From positions 1 through 64,000 of the forward strand of contig QJNS01000092.1 in assembly GCA_004154925.1 (NCBI GenBank): 64,000 nucleotides of DNA, read 5' to 3'. The notes below the pieces were generated by a model, which was given only the letters and a program-made list of their open reading frames with translations, did no database searches and was not told the DNA's origin. The position numbers were made by a program, and so were the translations under genes. Positions 37,395 through 46,493 of this stretch are shown piece by piece. The stretch is from Monosporascus cannonballus. Taxonomy: Eukaryota; Ascomycota; Sordariomycetes; Xylariales. Positions within the stretch are counted from its first letter, which is position 1; each line of letters starts with the position of its first letter.

Positions 37395-38968
37395 GTGTCC
37401 CCCACCCACATCCTCAATTTACCCACTTCCTGAATTGGAACTTCTAACACGACACAATATTAGAAATTCAATAACAAAACAAAATTAACACATAAAAACG
37501 GGATTTTAAAATACGTTATAGAATAATTTGTAAAGATTATAATAAAATTAAATGCTATTAATAATGCTTCGTATAAAAAGCAAAAATTAAAAATATACAA
37601 AAAATTAAAGATGTAAAGAAAATTAAACATTTTAATTAAGGAAACAAATATAATAAATAAAAAACATATATTATAATTAAAATAAAGACTACATATTAAC
37701 GTAGAAGTATCTAAATTTACAAATATTTATAATATAATTTTCAACAATTTTTAATATAATATATATATAAATATACAAAATTAAAATAAATGTTAAAAAT
37801 GTAATAAATGAAAAAAAAAAAGGTAATAACAAATACATGAATTATATCGTATCCTATATTAACTGTAAAGAGCCATTTTTATTAATATTTTATAAATCAT
37901 ATGCATATAATATTAAAAATATTTATACAAAAAAATAATATATAATCTATTTGATTTTGAGCTAGTTACGTAATAATACACTTTTTTGATTTAATATATA
38001 TCAAAATATGCTTTAAATTAACATATTTGAGATTTTAAAAGGTTTTAATTATTATACTTTTTTAAACCTTAAAATCAAAATATAATGAAATATATATATA
38101 ATATGTTTAATAAAATAATAAAATATGTTATATATAATTAAACATATATTTTGTAGAAACCATTCTATTTAAACTTTAATAATAATAGAAAAATAAATAT
38201 TGAAATTAAAAATTAACGTTTTAATATGATAATTATAATAATTTAAAAATGTTTTACTATTATAATAAATTTTAAGGATTTACGTATTTAACATATAAGA
38301 AATAAAGTTATACAAAATAAAACTGGCTTTATACGAAAATAATATACCTTAATTGTGGTATATATTTATGTTTTCGAATATGTTATTTTTAAATATATAA
38401 AATAGAAAAATTAAATAAGGTTAAAAAAGTTGAATAAAATACAAAACATAATTAAAAAGCTTTTGAAAATAAAGAAAAATGTACCGAAATAAATATTATA
38501 ATAAAATAAATATATAAGGCGTATTCTTCATATTATGATATATTTTTATTTAATTTTAATAGCACAAAAATATTTTTAATCGAAATATATATAATTATAT
38601 GGTAACTTTTCTTAAAGATATTACGTAACAAATTTATTAATTTTATTTGAATTACTAACGTTTTCTTTTAAAATAATTTAGGATTTTTCATATTAATTTT
38701 AATTTATTTTTAAGTTTTTGAATTAGTTGTAATTAATTAAATTAAATTTTTAAATTGGTTAGTTTTAAACCGTAATTATGATAAATATAAATAATATTTT
38801 AACTTTAACTTTAGTTTTATAATAAGTAACCAGTTTTAAATAATTTGTTTGCAAGATATAACGTTTGTGTTGTATTTATTTATTTAGTTATAAATTTTTG
38901 AATATACGGTGTTTTGCTGGGAAATCGATTCAGGAAGTGGGTAAATTCAGGATGTGGGTGGGGGACAC
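37395..38968. mobile_element. 1.57-kb non-coding DNA element with 41-bp inverted repeats
   Basis: Ends are 41-bp perfect inverted repeats but for one base, starting GTGTCCCCCACCCACATCC, each preceded or followed by TA within a CTAG (37392-37395 and 38968-38971). The interior (37440-38925) is about 85% AT with no open frame. Unlike the RIPed blocks it keeps CpA and TpG and has few CpG. It looks like a non-autonomous element, possibly with a TA target duplication; the palindromic CTAG makes the exact border ambiguous. Confidence 0.75.
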
Positions 38969-39077
38969 TAGTGATTGGCTTGAGGCTGCTCCCCCGGAAC
39001 TGGTGGGTCCCATGGTTGGACGCCCGTAGCCAGCCATTTTCCGCGCACGATTACATTTTCCCCTCATTCTCATCGCC

Positions 39078-40807
39078 ATGGCCCGCACTCGAGCTCAAAC
39101 AGCGGCCCAGAAAGGACGCCTATCGCCGGCGCCAAAATACCAAGGTGCTTTATTCTTTGCGGCACCGAAGGAATCTTCCGCTAATAGCTAGCAGGAAAGC
39201 AACCCCAGAGCATCCAGTCGCGCAAAGGCGCGCCTAGAAAGCGCGGTCGTCTCCAAGAGCAACCCGCGACCAAGCGCACCGAACGCAATCGCCCACGTCC
39301 GTTATCTACAATCAGCGAGACGTTGTCTCGACAGGTATGGCGTTTTATCCTTGCATCGTACTGGGTCACAAACTAAGCTATGTCACAGGATCCACCAGCG
39401 CCTATCCAAAGCAAAGGTCGCAAGCGCAAGCAATCAATCGAAGACGCGTTCGAGCCCAGCTCAGACTCAGACCAGAAGCGACAACGGACATCCCGTACAC
39501 ACGCTACCGAGAACGCATTTAGCGAGCCAGCGGTTTGCAGCGACAGCCCCAGACAAACTGATCCGATTGCTTTCTGGACGAAGGAAGGGCGCTGGCCAGA
39601 GGAGCAGTACTGGCCGGAAGAGACCTCGGAGACGGATCCCACCATGGAGCATCTACTTGCGCGGAAGAAATCTTCGTCCAATCTGTCCCGTAAGCGGTCG
39701 AACTCCGCTACATCCATAACGCCTAGCGATCAAAAGCCGAGGGAGGAGAAGAGTGCGCCGTATAGGGACGCGCGGTACCCGCTCCTGCTCCAGACCAAGG
39801 GCTCATACATGGACATATCTGAGCTTGGTATCACGGATACGAGCAAGCATCTCGTCCGGGACCTCCTTAGCGGTAAACAATCAGTTCCCAAGGAGACGCT
39901 CTTCGACGACGATATCTTCGTGGATGCTTGTCGCAACCTCGAAAACAAGAATGAGGCTAGGATTATTCAGGACATTTTACGACTTATCGTTCCTTCGGCG
40001 GAATCACTTGCCCTCCGTGCTAAGGACCTCAGACACCTTATCGAAAGCGTCAACGAAGGCTGGAACAACTCGATCCCTCTGACTGGTACTCGTCCCCAGC
40101 CTGACTATTCCGTTGGGTTCAGACGCGAGGCATTCACCGAGGACCAGCTCACCAAACTGTCACCATTTATTGGCAACTTCATCGCTGGAGACCAATCCCT
40201 CTTCATGGCGACGTACTACATGTATTTCCCGTTCCTGACGTGCGAGGTAAAATGCGGCGCCGCAGCGCTGGACGTAGCGGACCGCCAGAACGCCCACAGC
40301 ATGACCCTTACGGTACGGGCCGTCGCCGAGCTCTTTCGTGCCGTAAAGCGCGAATACGAGGTCCACCGGCAGATTCTTGGCTTCTCAATCTCGCATGACC
40401 ATAGGTCGGTGCGGATCTACGGTCATTATCCGGTAATAAATGGGAAGGACACTAAGTATTACCGCCACCCAATCCACGAATTTTCGTTTACGGCACTTGA
40501 CGGAAAAGAGAAGTGGACGGCGTATCGATTCACCAAAAACGTCTACGACATATGGATGCCGGCTCATTTCAAGATGATCTGTTCGGCTATCGACCAATTG
40601 CCGTCCAACTTGGACTTCGACGTCGCGTCGCTTCCGGAAACCGGCCTTTCCCAGGACTTGAGGAGCCAACATCTGTCGCAGTCGGATGCTAACTCCGTGC
40701 CATTATTTGTTGAGCAGGACAGCCGGTCGAGCAATACCGGGCAGGGTACTCCAGGCACTTTATTTACAGATCCGGGGGCGGCTAAAAGGAGGAAGGGCAG
40801 GAACTAG
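39078..40807 (+). CDS. DUF7924-type protein with PD-(D/E)XK-like motif
   Basis: Predicted 542 residues from exons 39078-39144, 39192-39334 and 39389-40807. The introns are 47 nt (GTGCTT, branch CTAAT, CTAG) and 54 nt (GTATGG..ACAG), and both junctions keep frame (PKYQ-AGKQP; SRQ-DPPAP). The start has a good context (CGCCATGG). N-terminal 130 residues are basic, Lys/Arg/Ser-rich and probably disordered with nuclear-localisation-like runs (KGRKRKQ). The folded C-terminal part contains QPDYSVGF (about residues 307-314) and FLTCEVKCG (about 353-360), spaced and composed like the PD...ExK catalytic core of restriction-endonuclease-fold proteins. C-terminus ends in a basic RRKGR. I infer the family from the pattern; the biochemical role is unknown to me. 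It ends 11 bp before an LTR at 40819. Confidence 0.8.
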
Positions 40808-40818
40808 TGGTGTCTTGG

Positions 40819-41005
40819 TGTCGTGGAATAGGGGTATCTATGTTAGTCATCAAGCTCCCAGCACCCCGGAAGAACCTTATTCCGGCGCGCCCACAGTATA
40901 TAGAGAGCTTCCTAGCCACCGCTCCCTGGAGCTCAATTCTAGCAAGACAATTATCACTTCCCACACTCTATGTTACCTTATCCTCTGATCAGCTTAACTG
41001 TCACA
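40819..41005 (+). repeat. LTR copy (family L), truncating the chromodomain pseudogene
   Basis: 187 bp, TGTCGTGGAATAGG to ACTGTCACA. Inverted copy of 41433-41620. No target duplication (CTTGG before, CCTGT after), which suggests its original partner flank was lost by recombination. On the minus strand it follows directly after the second chromodomain. Confidence 0.8.
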
Positions 41006-41432
41006 CCTGTTGCCTCAAACTCCATGATGCGCCGCCGGCTTATGGTCGATTCCTTCTCCCAAGAGTTTTCACTGTCGGGACGGCCTTTCCCATCTTATAT
41101 AATACTCGACATTCCCGTGACGTCTGCGCTTTTTAAGCAACTCCACGGCCAAATGGTTCCCTCCGCAATCCCGGTACGCCTTATTAAACTCGTTAACCAG
41201 TGTGGCGCTTATATTGGCTGGTCTTTCCCACATATTATCTTCGTCAACAAAGCCTTTCCACTTCACAAGGTACATGGATTTTCTTCCTTGCTGCCACTTC
41301 GCAAGAAGCGCTTCGACCTCCCATATGTTCTCCTCCTCATCGATTGCAGTAGGCCTGCTTGCCGTTCCCTGATTGCCAGGCGTTATTTGCTTCTGAGGCG
41401 CAGTATCGATGCGCAGATCGGGATGTATCATC
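41006..41432 (-). other. Tandem chromodomain part of the DUF3435 pseudogene
   Basis: First chromodomain reads IWEVEALLAKW..MYLVKWKGFVDEDNMWERP. The second starts VEYYIRWE, then a one-base insertion (TGGG for TGG near 41080) shifts the frame; in the other frame it continues DSENSWEKESTISRRRIMEFE. Both follow the W/Y..VKWKG..NxWE pattern that binds methylated histone tails. Read alone it looks like a 120-codon gene starting MIHPDLRID, but that Met is internal to the longer frame interrupted by the solo LTR at 41433. Confidence 0.8.
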
Positions 41433-41620
41433 TGTCACAGTTAGGCTGATCGCGAGAAAAGGTTGCATAGAGTGTGAGAAGTGATAATTGTCTGACTAGA
41501 ATTAAGCTCTAGGGAGCGGTAGCTAGGAAACTCTCTATATGCTGTGAGCGCGCCGGAACTAGGTTTTTCCGGGGTGCTGTGGAGCTTGATGACTAACACA
41601 GATACCCCTATTCCACGACA
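41433..41620 (-). repeat. Solo LTR (family L) with exact target duplication
   Basis: 188 bp from TGTCGTGGAATAGG (41620) to TGTGACA (41433) on the minus strand. Flanked by TCATC at 41428-41432 and at 41621-41625. Removing the LTR and one duplication joins ..STVAIEM to IHPDLR in the same frame, showing that the zinc-finger and chromodomain parts were one gene. Confidence 0.92.
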
Positions 41621-42585
41621 TCATCTCTATTGCTACGGTGGACGGTTTCGAAGCTTGTATACTTTCGGCCATCTCTCTTCCCGGCCATGAAGTTTGGTCG
41701 TAGCACGCCGCAGTTGCGTGCGTTACGGCGGTAAAGCTGGACAGCTCGGAGGACGTTGTTTGGGTATTAGAAAGATTTCCGACATGCATTTCCCCCAAAC
41801 TAGCCTGGGTAATTCCGTGGCTGCCGTAGGCCAACACGCCAGCGTCAACCTGATACGGTTTACTCCCGGCGGAGTTGTTGACGCCGGGGCCATGGTATTG
41901 GGGCATCGGAGAATAACAGGATAGGTATAGTTCGTCACAGCTAAGGTTCCCGACATCAGCGGCGTTAAGAGACGATGGGATTGATATGACGGATAGGTAT
42001 TCGTCCTGAAGAGCCTTGTCGACATCGAATAATGGTGATAACAGCATACTAGCGCCAAACGAGTCGAACTCTGCTTCCAGATCAACAAGATTAGGTTCCA
42101 AAGGAACTTGAGGGGACAAATTAGGTTCGCTCTTTAACTTCGAACCTTCGGTTATTACTATATCGAAGTTATTTACCCCTACCCTGATACGGCGCCGCTT
42201 TTGCGCAATTCCATCGCCTTCTGAATGTACGAAAATGTCCATTTCTTTTTCGGTCTTGGTTTTGACTTTTCGCGGAGGATAACTGTGGGCATCCTGGAAA
42301 TGATACCACAATTCTTCCTCCAAATCGTACGCCACGGAACAATCCGAGTTAGGACACTGAAGCAAGCCCGTTCCCCCGAGATTCTCCACGAATATTCGGA
42401 AGCAATCGCTTATATGCATCTCCCAGCTCACTTGCTTCTTAAACCCGTACAGTCGCCGGTTGGCAGGGAATCGTTCGTTATACATGCAGGTTATGCATCT
42501 TCCGGGGCAAGCAACGGCCCGGCGAAACTTGACGAAGTCGCAGCGGAACGGTAATTCGCGTCTGTCGATATGCTCGCGGCAATGT
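41621..42585 (-). other. C2H2-like zinc finger part of the DUF3435 pseudogene
   Basis: Open frame that reads CREHIDRRELPFRCDF, CPGRCITC, WEMHISDCF, LLQCPNSDC and YHFQDAHSYPP, with Cys/His pairs arranged as in the C-terminal finger region of fungal DUF3435/FluG proteins. A nuclear-localisation-like KRRRIR and a long acidic/serine-rich linker follow. An ATG at 42656 inside the upstream intron would open the same frame, so a gene finder would probably call this as a separate 365-codon gene ending in the LTR. Confidence 0.75.
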
Positions 42586-42780
42586 CTAGGAATCCGGATC
42601 CGGGAAAGTGGGTCTACCCCTATACGCTTCCGGAATAAAAAATCCTTTTCTTCCATACGTTTTCATACTGATTAATAATGGAATGATACGCTTAATAATC
42701 CATTTATTCGTGTATATATATAGCCCTGAATTTTCCAGTTGTTCGGAATTTAGAGCTAAGATACATCATCAATATAATAC
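42586..42780 (-). repeat. Repeat-derived intron copy 2 (introner-like)
   Basis: 195 nt, minus strand GTATTATATT..GGATTCCTAG. Excision joins GAG AAA AG to A CAT TGC in frame (CEKR-HCREH). It shares with 44900-45165 the blocks AATTCAGGGCTA, CATTCCATTATTA, TAGGGGTAGACCCACTTT and the end ATTCCTAG. Same orientation as copy 1. Confidence 0.75.
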
Positions 42781-43972
42781 CTTTTCTCACACAGCTCGTT
42801 TTGTGTCTTCGCCGGCAAAAAGGAAAAAAGTTCGTGATTTTTTTTTTTTACAATATTGGAGCGGAAATTTTCGATACCATCGCTTCGAAAAGGAAGTTTC
42901 AGGAAACTCCCCAGACCGTCCACAGAAGTTATAGAGCTTAAATAATTATTCGCCAGAGTCGCCTGGTTCGTATGTGCGGCGAATTTTATCAATTCATCCT
43001 TTGAATAGCCATTACCTGGACTTAGATAAGCTAATCGCGGGCATAGAAAGACGGACAGGGATCTTACTTGTAGCTTGGATCAAGGCCTCGCGACGTATGC
43101 CGTGTACTGTCACGGGCATTTCCATTCCTGCTTTAAGTAACACCTCCCTTAGTTAATTACTGAATGCAGTACCTGTTTGGATCTTTTCCGTCGGCCCGTT
43201 TACTGATACTTCTGGAAAGACGGGCAGATCAAGGACGTGATTAACCCATTTGAGGGCCTAATACCTTTGATCTGGTGGTGGTTCGACGGCCAAAACCCCC
43301 TCGACACTGTGGTAATGTTTGAACGCTTCCGCAGCGAGGAAGATAACGAGCATGAAAAGCATTGGATTAGCAACGAATGGCTGACCAGACAAAATGTTCA
43401 TATAAGATATGAGTTGGCCTGTATCAGAGACTGGTTAAAGGCAAAGCAATACCTCCACAAAATACATATTTTAGGCTTATGTCACACTTACTAGGGAGTA
43501 GATACACAGCTCTTGAGGGTATATTGACTTGTAGGAAGCTAGGAAGCGGTGATCCCACTTGGTGGGTGATCCACTGATATAGGGCTTCGGAAAGGAACAA
43601 CAATCACCCGAAGACCCTAGCTAGGGGTGCCCTTTTCCATGACAGCTTACCTTTGCGGTTCTTTGCCATGCATTCCCTTCGCAAATTTTCGCTTCAGATT
43701 GTATCGTAATTCCGGCTTGTGATTTTTCCAAGCGACTAAGATTCCCGTATCCTACGGCTATTAGCTAAAGCTCCTGGACTTTACCGTGATACTAACCTTA
43801 TATCACAGGCCTTTGCCTGTTCCCTTTCGAATCGATCCCTTGCTAATTTTACCCAAACTTGCCGGCATGAAGACATGGCACTTTAGCTTGGCACTGATAA
43901 ACACTCGGTACGCTTCGTAAACATACTTATGCCAGTTACTTTGCCAGAGTTGCTTTTCCATAAACATGTAAT

Positions 43973-44408
43973 TGTGACGGCTAGGGGGTTTAACCAACTA
44001 TTAAACCTTAGTCGTACGGGTTTATGTTAATAGGAGTATCGTAGGAATCTGAGCAATAGATACAGTAATCGTGTTACGTTTCGTAATACCAAAGGTGCCT
44101 TAGGTAATAATGTTATATTGTAAACGATTAGTATTAATAAATATTACAAGCTGAAATTATTTAAACTATAAAAATAATAAAAATATATATTTTTCCTCCG
44201 GCTTAAGGTGTTTATCATGGCTTAACGACATTTCTCTGATTAAGTCTCCTTAAGCCCCTTTGAACCCCCTCTGGTACTTAACTAGCTCAAGCCTTTTTGA
44301 CCAACCAGGGCCCTTAAGTCCCTTAAGCCAGTCACGTGACCTCTTGGCTGGGTCTGGTTTCGCAGGATCCCGATCGTTTCCAGGAGCCAAGACCGTTAGG
44401 TCATAACA
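43973..44408 (+). repeat. Solo LTR of gypsy family G with exact target duplication
   Basis: 436 bp, TGTGACGGCTAGG to GGTCATAACA, flanked by GTAAT at 43968-43972 and 44409-44413. It lies inside the DUF3435 coding sequence; removal restores the frame (LTLENY-MFMEKQ). Little RIP compared with the full elements of the same family. Confidence 0.92.
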
Positions 44409-44899
44409 GTAATTTTCGAGGGTAAGGTAAATCTTTGGCCGTCTAGCTGTAAACAGGCGGATTTTCTCCTTTAACGGACCCTTGATGTACTATTTAATAA
44501 TCAGTTTTGCGAACTATAATCATATGGTGTTAGCGAGGAACCCACATTGGTAACGGAATCCGTAAGGTCCCTCGAGATTAGGGACTCTGGATAATTTATG
44601 TTCCAACCGGATATAAAGCACCGCAAGTAATTCCGGACAGTCTGGACAGTGGCCATTCCGCTAGGACCAAATACGCCTTCAACAAATCTACCAATAAACT
44701 CGGCGAAATGTTTCAAAGTTTTCAATTCGTATGGAATAGTTTCGGGGAGTTTTTATTGGTACCTTAAAAGTATATTAGCCCAACCAGGAAATGAAAGGAA
44801 GTTGTAAAAGACGACTTACTCGAACCACATTTCCATCTGGGAGCCATATCTCTATTTGGTATAATCCAAGACTTCGCGTAAAACGGGTTTGTCGTCGAT

Positions 44900-45165
44900 C
44901 TAGGAATTCGGAGTTTTAACTCCGGAAAAGTGGGTCTACCCCTATTCGAGGTGGCGAAGATGGCAAAAGACTTCGTAAGACTTCCAAAGTCTTCCAAAGT
45001 CTTCCAAAGCTTTCCATTTGATTAATAATGGAAAATACTGACTAATAATGGAATGATAAAGCTTAATAAGCCATTTTTTCACATATATATGTAGCCCTGA
45101 ATTTCCCCAGCTGTTGTTGGGCTTCCATAGCTGGAATATAGTCAATTCTATCTTCTGTGACATAC
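44900..45165 (-). repeat. Repeat-derived intron copy 1 (introner-like)
   Basis: 266 nt, minus strand GTATGTCACAG..GAATTCCTAG, splicing AAG to ATC in frame (GRLK-IDDKP). Contains the core shared with 42586-42780 plus extra sequence: a second TCCATTATTA-type block and about four copies of GGAAGACTTT. A short palindrome (CCGGAGTTAAAACTCCG) precedes the acceptor. Confidence 0.78.
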
Positions 45166-45237
45166 CTTAAGTCTCCCCTGAACGTTTTCCCATACAAATC
45201 TTTGCAGGGTAACCTCACCTTCTGTCTTAATTCTTAG
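45166..45237 (-). repeat. 72-bp duplicated exon segment, copy A
   Basis: Coding end of exon 1 of the DUF3435 pseudogene (TLQRFVWENVQGRLK). An inverted copy lies at 46207-46278, with only a few differences. Confidence 0.85.
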
Positions 45238-45498
45238 AGTCGACGTCTCTGGCGTCATCATTAAAGCCGTTTTTCTCGGCATATTTCCTCCTATCTTCTG
45301 CTGTCCTCTTCTTACCCATCTCCGGCGCGATTGCTACTCGAGCAGGTCAAATCGGATAATAGGTGAAAATTTGAGAAAGAGAATGTATATGGGTAAATCG
45401 GCTAAAGTGACGACAGGGATGACGACACGTAATCTAGCTGGTTCAAACCGGGGACAATTGTTAGGGGAGGAAGGCTCGTAATTACCACGTAACCAACG

Positions 45499-45892
45499 TG
45501 TGACGGCTAGGCGGTTTAACCAACTATTAAACCTTAGTCGTACGGGTTTATGTTGGCAGGAGTATCGTGGGAATCTGAGTAATAGATACAGTAACGTATT
45601 ACGTTTCGTAATACCAAGGGTGCCTTGGGTAACGATGTTATATTGCAAGCTGAAGCTATTTAAACTATGGAAATAATAAACGTATATCCTTATTCTGGCT
45701 TAAGGTGCTTAAGCAGCTTAAACCCTTAAGCCCGTTAAGCCCTTTAAGCTCCTTTGCCGGCTTAAGGGGCTTAAGGTGCTTGGCACCTTGAAACCTTTGA
45801 GCTGGTTACGTAACATCTTGGCGGTGGTCGGTGTTTATCTTTTTCGTAGGCCCGACCGTCCTCAAGGAAGCCAAAACCGTTAGGATATAACA
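45499..45892 (+). repeat. Solo LTR of gypsy family G
   Basis: 394 bp, TGTGACGGCTAGG to GGATATAACA, the same length as the LTRs of the element at 27584. Flanks CAACG and AGATG do not match, so the duplication is lost or the copy came from recombination between elements. Confidence 0.85.
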
Positions 45893-45920
45893 AGATGTGT
45901 CGCACTTTTTCAGTTTGGGG

Positions 45921-46131
45921 TAGGGTTTGCAATGGGTACCTAAATAGGTACTTATCACTACCTACGGATGATATTTTCAATCATAAATAAATGCTAAACA
46001 TTTGTAAACAATACAGAATTACTTGTATAATAAATCTTTCTAGGAAACCCTAAGTATTAAGTTTTTATAACGTATGAATTTACGTGGTGGATAGTGATGG
46101 GTACCTATTTGGGTACCCATTGCAAACCCTA
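45921..46131. mobile_element. 211-bp hAT-type MITE
   Basis: Inverted ends TAGGGTTTGCAATGGGTACC / GGTACCCATTGCAAACCCTA extending over about 40 bp, flanked by eight-base duplications GTTTGGGG (45913-45920) and GTCTGGGG (46132-46139). The TAGGG end and eight-base duplication are hAT features. No coding capacity. Same terminal sequence as the ends at 6831 and 35077. Confidence 0.85.
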
Positions 46132-46206
46132 GTCTGGGGTTCTGTCATGATTGAGTATGCTCCTAGACTAGCTACATGGGAGGTGTCTCCTAGCTGATAT
46201 AACCTT

Positions 46207-46278
46207 CTAAGAATTGAGACAGAAGGTAAGGTTACCCTGCAAAGATTTGTATGGGAAAACGTTCAGGGGAGACTCAAG
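46207..46278 (+). repeat. 72-bp duplicated exon segment, copy B
   Basis: Inverted copy of 45166-45237. It is followed by GTATGTCAC (46279-46287), identical to the first bases of intron copy 1, and then by GATTCTTAG, which resembles the intron's last bases. A copia primer-binding site starts right after, at 46298. Confidence 0.8.
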
Positions 46279-46297
46279 GTATGTCACGATTCTTAGA

Positions 46298-46309
46298 GGT
46301 TATGAGCCC
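46298..46309 (+). other. Copia primer-binding site
   Basis: GGTTATGAGCCC is complementary to the anticodon-loop region of initiator methionine tRNA (GGGCTCATAACC), the half-tRNA primer used by copia-type elements. It lies about 190 bp before the Gag frame, so the 5' LTR should end just upstream, but no full LTR is visible. Confidence 0.6.
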
Positions 46310-46493
46310 CGGAAGCGAATAACTTCCAACGACATCAACAATAACAACACTCCTCCGTATCTCACCCAAACCTTAACCGATTCACACCATTTCTTCACGT
46401 TGAAGATCGTCAGAATCACCTCTTTCTGCCATCAAATTTTCAGCTTCATCGGACTACTCCTTCATACTTATTTCAAAGAGTTTATATAACTTT

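Larger units (their letters stand above)
41006..45282 (-). pseudogene. DUF3435 tyrosine recombinase - C2H2-like - tandem chromodomain gene, decayed
   Basis: Minus-strand reading from ATG at 45282. Exon 1 (45166-45282) encodes 39 residues from MPRKTALMM. After a 266-nt intron comes IDDKPVLREVLDYTK (44820-44899), then introns at 44763-44819 and 44490-44545. TLENYMFMEKQLW is interrupted by a solo LTR and resumes in frame. Then KFAKGMHGKE, FKHYHSVEGVLAVEPPP, VHGIRREAL (HxxR) and KFAAHTNQATLANNY (candidate Tyr nucleophile), the tyrosine-recombinase core of the DUF3435 (FluG/Starship captain) family. A 195-nt intron leads to zinc-finger-like CPNSDC..HFQDAH, then two chromodomains. Defects: stops near 44853, 44752, 43803 and 43258, frameshifts near 43140, 43030 and 41080, two solo LTRs, and a missing end. 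The first catalytic Arg seems lost (PASLG where I expect SAR). It cannot make the protein. Confidence 0.82.

Noticed and set aside
41069..41431. Independent small chromodomain gene, or an integrase piece of a gypsy element.
   Set aside because: It connects in frame to the zinc-finger part when the solo LTR is removed, and the two chromodomains in tandem do not resemble a gypsy integrase tail.
40819..41620. A small DNA transposon with 187-bp inverted repeats.
   Set aside because: The right repeat alone has an exact five-base duplication, as a solo LTR has; the outer flanks of the pair do not match.
41559..42656. Independent 365-codon zinc-finger gene.
   Set aside because: Its first 23 codons lie in a repeat-intron and its last 20 in a solo LTR; the rest continues the DUF3435 pseudogene.
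42586..45165. The repeat pair as LTRs of a retrotransposon.
   Set aside because: No terminal TG..CA with matching five-base duplications, and the sequence between them is recombinase coding sequence, not gag or pol.
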